Shown piece after piece: positions 23,901-35,024 of a DNA stretch of 64,000 nucleotides (position 1 is the first letter of the stretch; the number at the start of each line of letters is the position of its first letter). Source of the stretch: Aplidium turbinatum (Eukaryota; Chordata; Ascidiacea; Aplousobranchia; Polyclinidae); contig OU964922.1 of NCBI GenBank assembly GCA_918807975.1, positions 24,416,329 through 24,480,328 on the forward strand, given 5' to 3'. The translations under genes were made by a program, and so were the position numbers. The notes under the pieces are model-generated. The model searched no databases and was not told the origin of the DNA. It was given only the letters and a program-made list of their open reading frames with translations.

Positions 23901-24740
23901 GGTGCACCGTGATTGTTTAGATTTAGAACGAACATAACGTTGATGATAGACTCTCGAAAAATGTCCGATTTTGGAACAGTAGTGACAAACTGAATCTCTT
24001 GCTGGGCATTCCCTTCTGGGGTGACGAGCTTCTCTGCAGAAATAACACAGTTGCTTAGCATAAGCTGCCTGAAGAAGCTCTGGTTCGGCGCACTGCGGTT
24101 CTTGCTGACTGGAAAGTCGTTCCTGTCTGTTTGGCCACTCCTACGCACATGCACCGCTGGACGCCATGGAACTGGTAGATGTTTGATAGGCCTCAGCGTT
24201 TGCAATTGCGAGCTCCTGAGCACGAGCTTGCTCATATGCATCTTGAAAATCCAGACTTCTGTTTTCTAACAATCGTTGGCGTATCCCGCTCGAAGACAGA
24301 CCGGCAATGAACGCATCTTTCAATAGTCCGCGACGATGCTCCTCGGCGGTCACAGCGTTACATTCACATTCTTTACTAAAATGTTCCAGGCGCAAAACGA
24401 AATTGTCTATTGTTTCACCAGGTTGCTGTCGACATGTGCGCAAGCGATGACGTGCAGCTACGATATTCTTAGGCTTTACATAGAGACCCTTCAGGATAGT
24501 CATGGCCGATTCATAGTCTCTAGCACTTGCTATACTTTTATAAACCTTCGGGGACACCATGTTCATTAAAACTTTCAAATTGTTTGGGTTCAAATTTGCT
24601 GCAGCCAAAGCTTCTAAATAGTGATTGAACGTCTCAAGCCAATGTTTGAATTCGTCGACTGCTGACGGAGCACTTGGCTCAGTTTCCAAACGCTCAGGTT
24701 TCAAGACCTTGTCCATGTTTAAATTATAAGTTTAATAAAT

Positions 24741-25120
24741 TGTTGTAACCGTTATTTGGTTTTATTAAACTTAAAACTCGAATCTGCAAAATAAATAATC
24801 ATTCTATAACACAACTCAAGTTAACAGCAGACCAGCTAAATCAACACCCTTCACTCCAACTTGCACAAACTAAAACTGCGAACAGAAATACGATTTCACC
24901 AACAGTGAATCAACACGTCGGCTTGAGGCACTAGCTTTAGGCATTGCACAAACTAAGAACTGCACAAACTAAAACTGCTTGCTAGGCTTGCTAAGCTAAA
25001 ACTGCTAGGCTTGCACAAACTAAAACTGCGAACAGAAATACGATTTCACCAACAGTGAATCAACACGTCGGCTTGAGGCACTAGCTTTAGGCATCAGAGC
25101 ACTTGTTCAATTACAGCTCA
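24741..25120 (-). repeat. 5' LTR of the Ty3-type element (380 bp, with internal duplication)
   Basis: Same ends as the other LTR but about 150 bp longer, because the block around GCACAAACTAAAACTGCGAA and ACACGTCGGCTTGAGGCACT is repeated inside it. The extra copy is absent from the partner LTR. Confidence 0.9.
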
Positions 25121-25184
25121 CAGCTTTATAAGATTGAATTGCATAATTCAAAATATAATGCATAAAATTAAAATAGCTTCATAA

Positions 25185-25700
25185 GTTTAAACGTTTTCGG
25201 CAAAACTTTCTGCCCTCGTCAGGAAAATACCTTACTTCATCTAAACAAAAACAAATATTTGTGAAAACTGAAATGTTAATAATAAATGACTGAAATTAAA
25301 TAAAACTGTATTGACCTGCGTACAAGCAACAACTGACGAACAAACACAAAAGGGGGTAACAATCTGTCAAACTATGCGGGAGTGTGGTCATGAGACAAGA
25401 TAGTGAACGGGATAACATAAAGGCAATCAAGGAAAAATCACTAAGCAACATAAAACAAACGTAATCTAATACAAATTCAACAAAAAAGATGCCCCTCCAG
25501 CGAATAATTGTTTGTTGAGCATGGAGTTGTGCTGCTTTATTTAGAGTGCCTCATGAATTTTAGTTTCAAACTCTGATTGACAGTTGCGAATTGTTTTCAA
25601 TGAATCCAATGTAAATTTGATGTTGGAACAAATACTGCAGTCATAAATGTGGTCTTTAATTGCACTGTGTTTGTTGATGTCTGTTAAATCTAGTATCTAA
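25185..25700 (-). mobile_element. Penelope-like element 3' fragment (endonuclease tail plus hammerhead-like motif)
   Basis: The minus strand from about 25695 to 25455 encodes a degraded GIY-YIG endonuclease tail typical of Penelope-like retroelements: INKHSAIKDHIYDCSIC, then FETKIHEAL and KQHNSMLNKQLF. About 230 bp downstream (25187-25222 on the + axis) the minus strand carries CTGACGA, a GGCA/TGCC stem and GAAA, the hammerhead core known from the terminal repeats of these elements. Stem III and stem I are weak here, so this copy is probably inactive. It abuts the target duplication of the Ty3-type element. Confidence 0.75.
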
Positions 25701-26468
25701 CATTATCTTCAAGCAGTGATTAGCATTGAACTGGCCATGCAATGCTCAATGTGACATACACATAAGGAAAACCTATACAAATCCGTACAAGGTTTTAAAC
25801 ATTTCGTTTATCTACAAGGTTTGAACAACATAGACTTTATTAAAAATGAATTTCTGGGTTCTGGGGGTTTAGATCCCACATTGATATTTTGCGCTTCAAA
25901 TACAATAAACTTTGAAAAGCAGTAATAAAATTTTGAATATAATCCACCATACACTATATCATTTGTTCTCACTATTAGGATAATTACATTAAGCTGCAAC
26001 TTGCACCCAAGCATTTTCACGACTGTTGTGACATGACTGTGTTATTAAATCCCATTGACATGAAAATTCCTGCACGGTCAAAATTATAGTTTTTAATTTC
26101 TGGTTTTTGTTAAAGAACGTACATTTTTGCCCACAGTTTTCTAGCTAGCCAGAATAATTTTTCTGATAACCTTCCTAGGTTATTGTTTTAACTACCGCCA
26201 GCTACAGCTGTAAGTTTTCTTGATTAGGCAAAATCAATTGCGAATGACATAACCTTTCAAAGATACAGCGTTATCGTAGACAAATAATTCTTCCTGAGAC
26301 TCAGTGACTACTTTCTGCTGCAGCTTTAACTTTCCTAGGTTTGTTCTTTGTAACGTTCTTGAGTTAGGCTACTGGTCTTACTTTAAAACTGAGCACCTTC
26401 TACTCTGTCTCTGAGTGTAGACTTCGCTGTCCAAAGTAACCATATTCATTTTATAATAATTCTGCTAA
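25701..26468. other. Spacer without recognisable gene
   Basis: AT-rich. Possibly more decayed Penelope-like sequence next to the endonuclease tail, but no readable motif is left. Confidence 0.5.
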
Positions 26469-26476
26469 CTAACCAC

Positions 26477-28320
26477 TAGGGTGGATCAAAAATGGCAAAA
26501 AAAATTTTTTTTTTCAATTTTAATTAGCTAGATATGGCAAAAGTTGCCAATATATCACCAAAACACAATGTAAAAAATTGAAGAGGTTTGAACAAGTTTT
26601 TGATCTCCCCCCGCGACATTCAAATTTAGTCACTTATACATACAAGAACTACAAAGCAAATTTTTTTTTTGATTTTAACTCGCTTTGCAGACATGGCAAA
26701 AGGTTCTAATATAACACCAAATACAATGAAAATGTGCGTAATTAAGAGTTTTGACTTCACCCTCTTTCAGCATATTACTTTTAAAGTGACTTGGCGGATG
26801 GACCAACCGCGATTTCAACAGGTAAACGCCTATTAACATTCACCATCAGATGGCCGACTATAGACTCACAAGCTTAAACTTTATATGACTGGGTTGACAG
26901 GTGGCCCATTGGCAAAGTCACTTCCTATTAATTTATGCGCTCATGCATACAAAGACTGCAAGCAATATAACAAACAGTTACAAATTGAAGTGAGTAAAGT
27001 CACGTTTAGACTCAAACGTTGGCATTAACTGACGAGAAGCAATTCGGGCACGAATGAAGAAGCCGTCTCGATATTTCGGTCCACAAACTGCTTTAGATGC
27101 GTCGGTAACCAGTTCCAAGAGCCTTTCAACAGCCTGCGTGTGACATGAAAATTTGGGGAAAAATATAGTGGGAGTCACATCTATCATGATGAATTGCCGA
27201 AGCTCAGCATCCGTCATTGCATTAATTATATGAGGCTCCGTGATAGCAAGATCTGTTCAGTTAATCAATTCGAAGTATTTCACTGCATCAAAATTAAGCT
27301 TTGCGGGAACTTTAAATTTTTGTATTTTTTCGCTGGGTTTTGCAGCTCTAGCTTTCATCTCTCTACGCAGGCCTAGTTCTCGAATATGTGGTCGATGGTA
27401 AGTTATCATAGCCAAAATTATATTTTCCGGATGAGCAAAGTATGAGTTGCGGTGTAGCCTATAACTGGGTTGATAATTTTCTTGTGCTTCGGACTAAGAT
27501 ATCGTGATGTGGTTATCATATGGTGAATGTGTCTAGCTCCATCTTTGCAAGATGAGTGTGATTTTATTGCGAACCACATTGGAGCATCAACACGGATAAT
27601 GAACATAACCAATGCTTGCCGTCTCCCATACTGATTGTTATCGCTGACATATAATCTAAGGGTTCTATTAATTAGCTGTAGTCTGCCATCGTGAGTGTCT
27701 GAGTGATTCAAGCATCCTGGGTTTCGCATCGCCAGATCAATGCTACATTCACCAGTGCAGTCACACTGCTATACGCTGAATGGTAAAGATTGGGGAAGGG
27801 AAGCACCAAGTGATAATAAAACTAGGCCATCGCCCAGTAGGGTTACCCGTACTAGTCTAAGTGAACTGCCTTTTAATCTGTAAGAAGCACATATAACTTT
27901 TATTAAACTTTGTGGAACCTGCAGTGCAAGCAAATTCCAATAATTGTACTACAAAGCTTCTTTTATATCTAGAATTCTTTTGAAGAATCAAACACTGCAT
28001 CAGCTAATTGTTGAGATACATAACCAAGTATGTCAGCAATGGTGATAAAACGGTCAATTGTAGCCTATTTGTTTAAACACAAGTCGCTTATTATGACATC
28101 ATAAAGCGCATAAGTGAGTCACACAGTGTTCATGCTTTTGACCAATTTTATGATACAGTTTCTCCAACCCGATATTAGGGAAATTAAAACCTTGCGGGGG
28201 GCGATCAAAAAATTGTCAAAACCCCAAAAAAATTTGCATGTATGTTATTATGGGTATTTCGCACCTTTTTGACATACTAGCTAAGAAAAATAAAATTTTT
28301 GGATTTTTCGATCCACCCTA
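26477..28320 (-). mobile_element. Internally deleted DNA transposon, 1844 bp, 8-bp target duplications
   Basis: Ends are TAGGGTGGATC and GATCCACCCTA, with a perfect 8-bp duplication CTAACCAC at 26469-26476 and 28321-28328. Homopolymer A/T tracts follow the terminal repeat on both sides. It contains only the C-terminal part of a transposase-like protein. Eight-bp duplications occur in hAT and P superfamilies; I cannot decide between them or a related group. Confidence 0.88.
26978..27729 (-). pseudogene. Transposase-like C-terminal fragment (CHTQAVER family)
   Basis: The minus strand reads RTLRLYV, APMWFAIKSHSSCKDGARH, SRYLSPKHKK, then, after a frameshift near 27420-27450, YFAHPENIILAMI, KAKF-type basic residues, SCHTQAVERLLELVTDAS and ASRQLMPTFESKRDF. 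These blocks are familiar from multi-copy uncharacterised proteins of cnidarians and arthropods. An in-frame TGA lies at 27257-27259, probably in place of Trp. The N-terminal half and any catalytic domain are absent from this element. Function is inferred only from its position between terminal inverted repeats. Confidence 0.7.
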
Positions 28321-28328
28321 CTAACCAC

Positions 28329-28880
28329 CCTCTTCAAACAGAGGAAGCTACTTGTCCAATGTCCTTGTCCAGCCTAAGTGAAGTCTGACCTGGAACTCTG
28401 CAAAGTGACTTTCAAGCCAAAAAATACATGACGTCACGGAAAACCAAACGAAGTCAAGCAACAAAAATCGCTCAGGATTATTTTTTGTCACACAGAAACT
28501 GGACGAAAATAAAGCAAAGCAACTACAACTGAGTGACACCAAGCGAATGCGGGTTGTAATAAAACAAAGAAAAGGTTCGCTTTGCTGCGATCAAAATAAC
28601 TGTAGTGTGAACGGTCCCAACGCAAAATAGCTTTCAATCAAAACAGAAAAAAATGAATGACTGTAAAGAGCGTGAGTGACATTGGTCTACACCAAAGGAG
28701 TATGTTACGGCCTTGTCAAACACCATTATTAAGAACCTGGTGATACCCAAACACTACATTTTTAATACACACTTGGTTCCTCTTGCGTTTGAGGCCATTC
28801 CAGGTCAAAAAAAGAAGTTGTCACATTGCAGTAGTGGTCGGATTGGAAGTAATACTAATAGAATAAAAACTATTTGAAAA
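28329..28880. other. Spacer, nothing recognised
   Basis: Between the 8-bp duplication of the DNA transposon and repeat-family copy A I see no gene, tRNA or terminal repeat. Confidence 0.5.
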
Positions 28881-28889
28881 AAGTGAGCG

Positions 28890-29600
28890 CAGAATTTTGT
28901 TGTCACCTAATCAACACTACCGCTACTTCCTTTTGGTTTTGTTTGCTTCACACAGATGTGACAATAATAGCAGCTGTCGGAGTAACGGTTTTACAAAAAG
29001 AGACCTTAAAGTTGCTTCAAACCTTATACTGTACATGTTGGACGTTTCAACGCAGGATATTTTTCAATCAGTTCTTCGATTGCAGGCACTCCCTCACAAA
29101 CATCTTTGCGGCGTATTGAAAACCTGCGTTCCATCCGGTCCGCAATTACATTCATGTTTTTTGATCGTTTCTTGCACTCCTCGCTCAAAATTTGGATGTG
29201 CTTTGACAAGCTCACATGATCCTCGCAACCATCACCCTCTTCGTTCTGTTACGACACGTATATTTACCACATGAAACAATAAGTCACATCTGTACTGGAA
29301 GTACAACATATTTTAGCAACAATCAATTGCTGAATTACCGGAGATATTTCAATCTCCAAAAAAACAAATGAATATTTACCGTGGTTACTTTTGTGTTTCG
29401 ATGCTTCAAAGAAACCACTTGCAAACTAGATTGAATGAAGTTGTACGTTGCATCATTCACAATTTCAAGCAGTAACTTCTTTTCTGCCTCTGTATAATTG
29501 CTGAATCTGATTTTTTTGGCAATTTTTGGCAGTACTGTTGTACCAGTATCAATTTCCATATTTTCTTTATTAGCATTCATATTATTAGCCTACAGTTGTA
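28890..29600 (-). CDS. Multi-copy unknown gene family, copy A (exons 29380-29580 and 29035-29245)
   Basis: Exon 1 (29580 down to 29380, 67 codons) starts MNANKENMEIDTG and contains KKIRFSNYTEAEKKLLLEIV, like the first helix of a Myb/SANT-type DNA-binding domain. It ends at a GTAAAT donor in phase 0. Exon 2 (29245 down to 29035, 211 nt) follows a CGTAACAG acceptor: NEEGDGCEDH, KHIQILSEECKKRSKNM, DRMERRFSIRRKDV and IEELIEKYPALK. The YPAL/RRxxV pattern is shared with large uncharacterised protein families of invertebrates and fish. Copies C and D repeat this. Exon 2 is open here. No function can be assigned; it may be a host family or cargo of an unrecognised element. A hAT element sits 32 bp upstream of the ATG. 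Confidence 0.55.
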
Positions 29601-29893
29601 TGTATTCCACCCAGGCGCGGATTTAGGAGTTTTTTTCGGGGGGGGGCCACAAAATTTGAAAAGCAATTAAAAAGAAAGAAAAAGATAAAACAAATATGAG
29701 CAATGATAGTGCGACATAATACGATATGCTGTAAAATAGAGGAAAAACGTTTGAAGAAAATGTAATTACATCTGACCAAGCTTAAGCTCAGTTACGGTAA
29801 ATGTTACATCTCACCAATCCCAAGCTAAACTTAGAGCCGTAAACAGATTCCAATGCAAAGGTTAATGCAATAAAGCAAGCTTTTAAACAAAAT

Positions 29894-32284
29894 TTATTGG
29901 AGCAAAAGCCGTCGGGTTTTCTTTTGTGCGTATTTGTCCGTAATCTTAACTTCATCAATGTGCTGTGTGGGATTGCAAGCAAGTAACCCTAACGAACTGA
30001 GACGTTCTTGTCCACATGTTGAACGTTCGTAAGTTTTGAGTCGTTTTAGAGAACTAAATGTTCGCTCTGCCGTAGCAGTCGTAACAGGAAGTGTGCCAAA
30101 TATGCGCAACATGATTGAAACTGCAGGAAAATACCGATCTCTAGCTGCGGTCAGAGCATTTTCTAAATCGGATTTGGCAGCATGGGTGATAATATCTTCA
30201 TGCTCTAATGCCATCCAGCGTTGCACCTCAGCTTTGACGATCATTTCAGGCCGATCGACGTCTTCACTGTAAACTGAAGCAGCTTGACAAACGCGTTCAA
30301 ATGATCCTTCACGCTGATAACCTGGCATTAACTCCTGAAATACTATAGCTGGGGCAACGTTGTCAGCGCCGAATCGTTCATCCAGCTGAACCAGAATCCC
30401 ATCCAGAAAAGGGATGAAAGCATTATAGCGATAATACTCTTCTGGATTTTTAGCTGGAACATTTCTTCGATTCTGTTGGGTTCCACTACACCGGGGCATG
30501 GCAATTTCACCTCCTCCTATTTCCAGCATCAATTTTTCTGCCTCTACAAAAATATCGTGAAATTTTTTATCAGCTTCAGATCTTAAGTTTTGCAGAGTAA
30601 GCTTGAGCTTTCGAATGCGGCCGTACGATTCCCCCAAATGCTGATCGACTTTTTGTAACCCTTCACTAACGTAAACTGTATGAATCATCACAGCCTCGCA
30701 GATTTTTAGTGCTATGATAAATGGTGAAGACTGGATTGCAGAAAGCAAAACTGTAGCATCTGATGTTGTTTCCAAAGATAGAAATTTTGAAACGGCTGGA
30801 ACCATTTCTATAAACACTATTACAGCATCATGTCGTTGCACCCAACGAGTGGGACACATCTGAACTAACCGACGTCTTTTCGTTTCACCGGAGTAACTGT
30901 TACTCACCGTGTCTTCAAGTTTCTTAGTCCTGACAGAAGAAGATTTGATGTAATCGTACACTTTTGTCAAGATCGAAGCCATGTTTCGAATTGGAGGGAA
31001 TTCGCATGATTTGGACAGTACTAGGTTTAACCTGTGGCTGAAGCAATGAACTGGAAAGGCAAGAGGGTTATCGTTTAAAATAATTTTTGCACAACCTCTT
31101 ATTTTACCCATCATAGCGGCAGCACCGTCATACCCCTGGCCTCTACACTTCGAAATATCAAGTCCTAACCTTTTCAAATAGTTCATTAGGAGCAACGCGA
31201 GGCCTTGTCCAGTTAAATCAACTGCATGGCTGAAGCCAACGAACTCTTCCGCAATTGTGCCAGCTTCCTCCACATACCGAATTACAATTGTTGCTTGCTC
31301 TTTACAACTAACGTCTTGGGTTTCATCCATCAACACGCTGAAAAAAACATTTTCATTCACCTTGGCAACAATTTTTTCCTGGATTTCTTCTCCAATAATA
31401 CTTAGCAACTCATTTTGAGTGAATTTGCTGATCAGGATTGGTTTGGATGGTGATTTGTTAAATAGTTCCAGCAAATCTTTATCGCCAGCTTGCAATCGAA
31501 AGCGAAGTAACCTTCGAAAAATCCCCTCTCCAGCCACATGGTCCACATCAACATCGATTGCACCATCATCTCGGTGGCCTCGAATTGGAAGCACATTTCT
31601 TCCACAAAACACCAAAGTTTGAATGATCGGTACCAACAATTTTCTATTTCGTTTAATTTCGCTTTTTCGTTGTTGATCCAATAAATTAGCAATGCTTTGA
31701 CTGGGATCTTTTCGTCTCAGCACAAATTCTTCCATCTTCGTCATAGATTCATTGTGAAAATCGCATGTATGATGGCCTTTCAAATATTCGGTAGCTTTCT
31801 TGTACTTTATCATTGGCGTTTTTACAAATATGCCTGGATTTTGATGATTGCCTCGACCAACAGAATTGGGTCCAAAAAGCACGCAAGCTACGCATAGACC
31901 TCCACTTTTGCAGTGGCTATATCGGAGCCAAGAATAGGTGTGTAACCATGAATGCTGAAAAGACCTTCGATGATTTCCTTCTTGAATTAGTGGAAAACAT
32001 GTAGTACTTGGCTCTTTCCAGTTTATCAACTTTAATATCACTTCATCAGATAAATTTCTCTGGCCCTGCTCTGGAACATTACCAATGTCTAAACAAAAGC
32101 CCGCGTCGTCTGCATTGATATTATCAGCTTCTTGTGCAATAGAAGTAGTGTGCTGATTTATCGAAACCGGGTCTGTGACTGCAGGGAAAGTGGATTCAGT
32201 ATTAGATGTTTCAGGTATTTCATCAACCGAATCAATGGTTATCGAAGGTCTGACAAAAAAATCTGTTATTTTACGTTTCCTCAT
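29894..32284 (-). CDS. hAT transposase, ZMYM1/Tip100-like, 796 aa, intact
   Basis: A single open frame. An N-terminal basic start (MRKRKITDFFVRPS) precedes a TTF/MYM-type zinc region: WLRYSHCKSGGLCVACVLFG (about 119-138) and HTCDFHNES. The RNase H-like core shows VLMDETQD (first Asp about 320), RGQGYDGAAAM (second Asp about 386) and VHCFSHRLNLV. The C-terminal dimerisation domain has LPVTTATAERTFSSLKRLK, with the catalytic Glu near 741. It closely resembles animal zinc finger MYM-type 1-like transposases. Nothing is missing, so the element could be autonomous; the nested hAT may nevertheless separate the gene from its promoter or 5' end. Confidence 0.93.
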   Translation of the reverse strand: MRKRKITDFFVRPSITIDSVDEIPETSNTESTFPAVTDPVSINQHTTSIAQEADNINADDAGFCLDIGNVPEQGQRNLSDEVILKLINWKEPSTTCFPLIQEGNHRRSFQHSWLHTYSWLRYSHCKSGGLCVACVLFGPNSVGRGNHQNPGIFVKTPMIKYKKATEYLKGHHTCDFHNESMTKMEEFVLRRKDPSQSIANLLDQQRKSEIKRNRKLLVPIIQTLVFCGRNVLPIRGHRDDGAIDVDVDHVAGEGIFRRLLRFRLQAGDKDLLELFNKSPSKPILISKFTQNELLSIIGEEIQEKIVAKVNENVFFSVLMDETQDVSCKEQATIVIRYVEEAGTIAEEFVGFSHAVDLTGQGLALLLMNYLKRLGLDISKCRGQGYDGAAAMMGKIRGCAKIILNDNPLAFPVHCFSHRLNLVLSKSCEFPPIRNMASILTKVYDYIKSSSVRTKKLEDTVSNSYSGETKRRRLVQMCPTRWVQRHDAVIVFIEMVPAVSKFLSLETTSDATVLLSAIQSSPFIIALKICEAVMIHTVYVSEGLQKVDQHLGESYGRIRKLKLTLQNLRSEADKKFHDIFVEAEKLMLEIGGGEIAMPRCSGTQQNRRNVPAKNPEEYYRYNAFIPFLDGILVQLDERFGADNVAPAIVFQELMPGYQREGSFERVCQAASVYSEDVDRPEMIVKAEVQRWMALEHEDIITHAAKSDLENALTAARDRYFPAVSIMLRIFGTLPVTTATAERTFSSLKRLKTYERSTCGQERLSSLGLLACNPTQHIDEVKITDKYAQKKTRRLLLQ

Positions 32285-32761
32285 CTTGGAAATGATGCTT
32301 TGTTCAGAAAGCTACAGACAGACACGAGACACCACACTATAGTCACTGATAACAATAATTGGATAACGAGTTAAAATGGATGCCTGCCTACCAAGGAAAT
32401 AACTGAGACATGAGTCCAAGTATTCTTAAACTGTGGTTGGTTTTACCTTTTGTCAAGTGGTACCGGTAGGCTAGCCTAATAAAACCTTTCCTATGCTGCC
32501 TTACTCTGTTACTAGCGTAATTAGCTCACCAAAATTAACTCTCGCTGCGTCCACTAGACTAGAGCAGTGTTCCCATTGACTTGAGTCTCCAAAACATCAG
32601 ATTTTTTCTGAAATGTTCCAAACTAACATCAGACTCAAAATCTTATTGACTTCAATAATAATCTAAAAGTTTCTCACACCTAACCTAACAGCACACCTGC
32701 ATGAATAAAACACAAACTCAAGCGATGAATTTTGCGTAAACTGTGCATTTAAAAATCATGA

Positions 32762-32925
32762 ACCAGTATTTGTAATGCTATTACTGCAGAATAATACACA
32801 GTGGTTGTGTATTATTTTACAGTAATAGCATTACGAATACTTGATAATACGAGTGGTTGTGTACTATTCTGCAGTAATAGCATTACAAATACTTGATAAT
32901 ACGAGTGGTTGTACTACAGTATCAA
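32762..32925. repeat. Short tandem/dyad repeat in the nested hAT
   Basis: The block GCAGTAATAGCATTAC, AATACTTGATAATACGAG and TGGTTGT is repeated about 2.5 times, and an inverted version opens the array at 32766. It is about 200 bp inside the left end and may be subterminal binding sequence. Confidence 0.7.
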
Positions 32926-32996
32926 TTGCAATGTCCAAGGGGTGCTCAAATACAAATATTTTGGAAACCACTATAAGAAATTCACAAAACCAGTGT

Positions 32997-35024
32997 TCAG
33001 TCTTCACTGTACACTCTATATCGTCGAGATGGTCCTCCAGTTTCCATATCCTGAATTAAACTTGTTGAGGGCTTCCACTTTGTGCATCCTCCATTGGTTC
33101 GTGAAATTAACTGATGTGCAAGGAGTTGCCCCTTCAAAGTGTTAATGGCGAGTCGGTTTCTTGATGGAGTCTTCACTGCATTTACAGCACTAAAAATTCT
33201 CTCAACTGCTGCTGTGGAATGGGGCAGAGCCAATAACTGTGTAAAAAATTCTGCAAGAATCGGAAATCGAGTTTCTCCAATTCCGTTCTTCACATTCTTT
33301 ACACAACACCAGAAACGTGGGGGAGACATGGTTTTAAAATCCTCTTTCCAAGTTAGTAACACATTGGGAAGATCATTCCATTCATCTCTTAAAGCATCAA
33401 GATCTTCTTCCTTCAAAAGATGGCGAAACCTTTCTACAAGAGGCACAACAGAAGGTCGAGTCTTCTTTTGCATTGCTGCAACTACAGGGTCTAAAGCAGT
33501 GAGAATGTTCATTTCCTGTAGACTGATTCTGCTTTTTATTTGGCAACACAATTCTACCAAAAAGCTTAAGCAATCAGTTTGTACTGCTTCCTTCTGTTCG
33601 TTATTTAACTGACCTATTTCAAGCTGAGCTCGCATGCCTAGCATGATCTGATTTAAAGGAAGGAAATTTCTTGGATTTCTTGGGTTTTGGAATGGGTCAG
33701 AAGTTTGCATATAATAAGACATGAGGGTTGAAAGAAGATTTATAGTTTCTGGATGAACCTTGTGTAAGGTGAAATCTTCTGACTGGAACAAGAGATTTAA
33801 AGAATTGACTTTTTTTAACACATATGCCATGAAATGCAATCTTGTTTTTGTATCAGAGTTTAAGGCAACACATAAATTTCTAGCTTTGTTAGCCAAACAC
33901 TTGTCCACTAATGAGGTGCTTTCCCTTTCAAAAAATGTCTTTAGTGCTTCCCATTGCTCCAGAATCCTATCAACAACCTGTTGTCGACTGAGCCAACGTG
34001 TTTAAGCAATTTTTAAAATGGAATGAAAGGGCACCTCAGACATTTCTTGAATTTTTTGAAATTCTTTCTTCCTTTTGCTACTCTGAGAAAAGTAGCCACA
34101 GACATCTCGAGTTACATTTTCCACCCACCCAGGAAGTTTTTTTGATGCATGAGAAAGACACAAAGCTAAGCTGTGGCAAATGCAGCCATTAACAAATACA
34201 TTTGGCTGTATTTCTTTGAGACGTGCCTGGAAACCAGAAACTCTTCCCATCATAGTGGCACAATTGTCTGTCCCCAAGCCTATCAGATTCTCCATTGGAA
34301 CAGAATGCTTCTCAAATAGTGCAGTGACAACTAACTTTAATAGTGCATTTGAGGTAATATCCTTTACTTCAATCACATCCAGGAGACGGTCAACAGTTTG
34401 CATTGCTTCAATATCCAAAAAGCGAACAACTAGAGCCAAAGTTTGCGTAAGACTTACATCTGTGCTCTCATCAATTAAAATGCTGAATTTTTGTTTTTTT
34501 ATAATGTCAATGGTCTGCAACGACTCTTCCCGTCCAATGCCCTCAACAATGGTATACATTGCTTTAGTTCGTTTCAGAGTAATACCTCTTTGAACAGAAG
34601 CCTGGAGCCCACCTACCTTTTTTACAATTTCGACCAAATGATCAGCAGCTGCAAAAGGAAGCCGATGTTCTGCAATGAAACCAGCCAACTGCAATTCAGC
34701 ACAAGCAACTTGACCATTGTAATGCAATCCCTGTTCACCTTTTTTCTTAAAAAAACTTGTAACCTGGGAGGATTTCTTCATTGCAGAAACATTCTTTGCG
34801 TGTGCTTTGCTGTCCTTGTGACGTAAAAGATCTCCTTTTTTTGGTGTCTTGAACGTAAGGTTGCAGAAGCGACAAGAAGCCTTCAGTGGATCATTTGTTT
34901 TCCTTATCCAATCCTTTAGGTCTTCATTTTCGAGCCAGCGCTCGTTAAAACTTTGGGAATATTCCAATTTTTTCTTTTTCGTAACTGGTTCACCAGCACT
35001 TTCGGAATAACTAGGACTCGACAT
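32997..35024 (-). pseudogene. hAT transposase (BED finger, SCAND3/ZBED-like), one in-frame stop
   Basis: The frame runs 676 codons from ATG at 35024 to a stop at 32997, broken by one in-frame TAA (34002-34004) just before TRWLSRQQ. The N-terminus has a BED-type finger: CRFCNLTF then LLRHKDSKAH. The core shows ILIDESTDVSLTQTLALVV (first Asp), GTDNCATMMGR (second Asp) and CICHSLALCLSHA. The C-terminal dimerisation region has LALPHSTAAVERIFSAVNAV with the catalytic Glu. Length is normal for the group. With a single nonsense change the copy looks very recently inactivated, unless the stop is read through or is a sequencing error. Confidence 0.9.

Larger units (their letters stand above)
20739..25120 (-). 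mobile_element. Ty3-type LTR retrotransposon, broken copy
   Basis: Two LTRs (TG...CA) bound the element and a 5-bp duplication CAGCT flanks it (20734-20738 and 25121-25125). On the minus strand the parts come in Ty3 order: gag-like capsid region (about 24140-24716), zinc knuckles (about 23950-24060), aspartic protease with DTGSS (near 23780), reverse transcriptase with YLDD (near 22960), RNase H (about 22380-22770) and integrase (about 21200-22185). A purine-rich tract (GGGGGAGAA) abuts the 3' LTR. The coding region is broken at several points. The LTRs differ at only a handful of aligned sites, so the insertion is fairly young. Confidence 0.92.
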
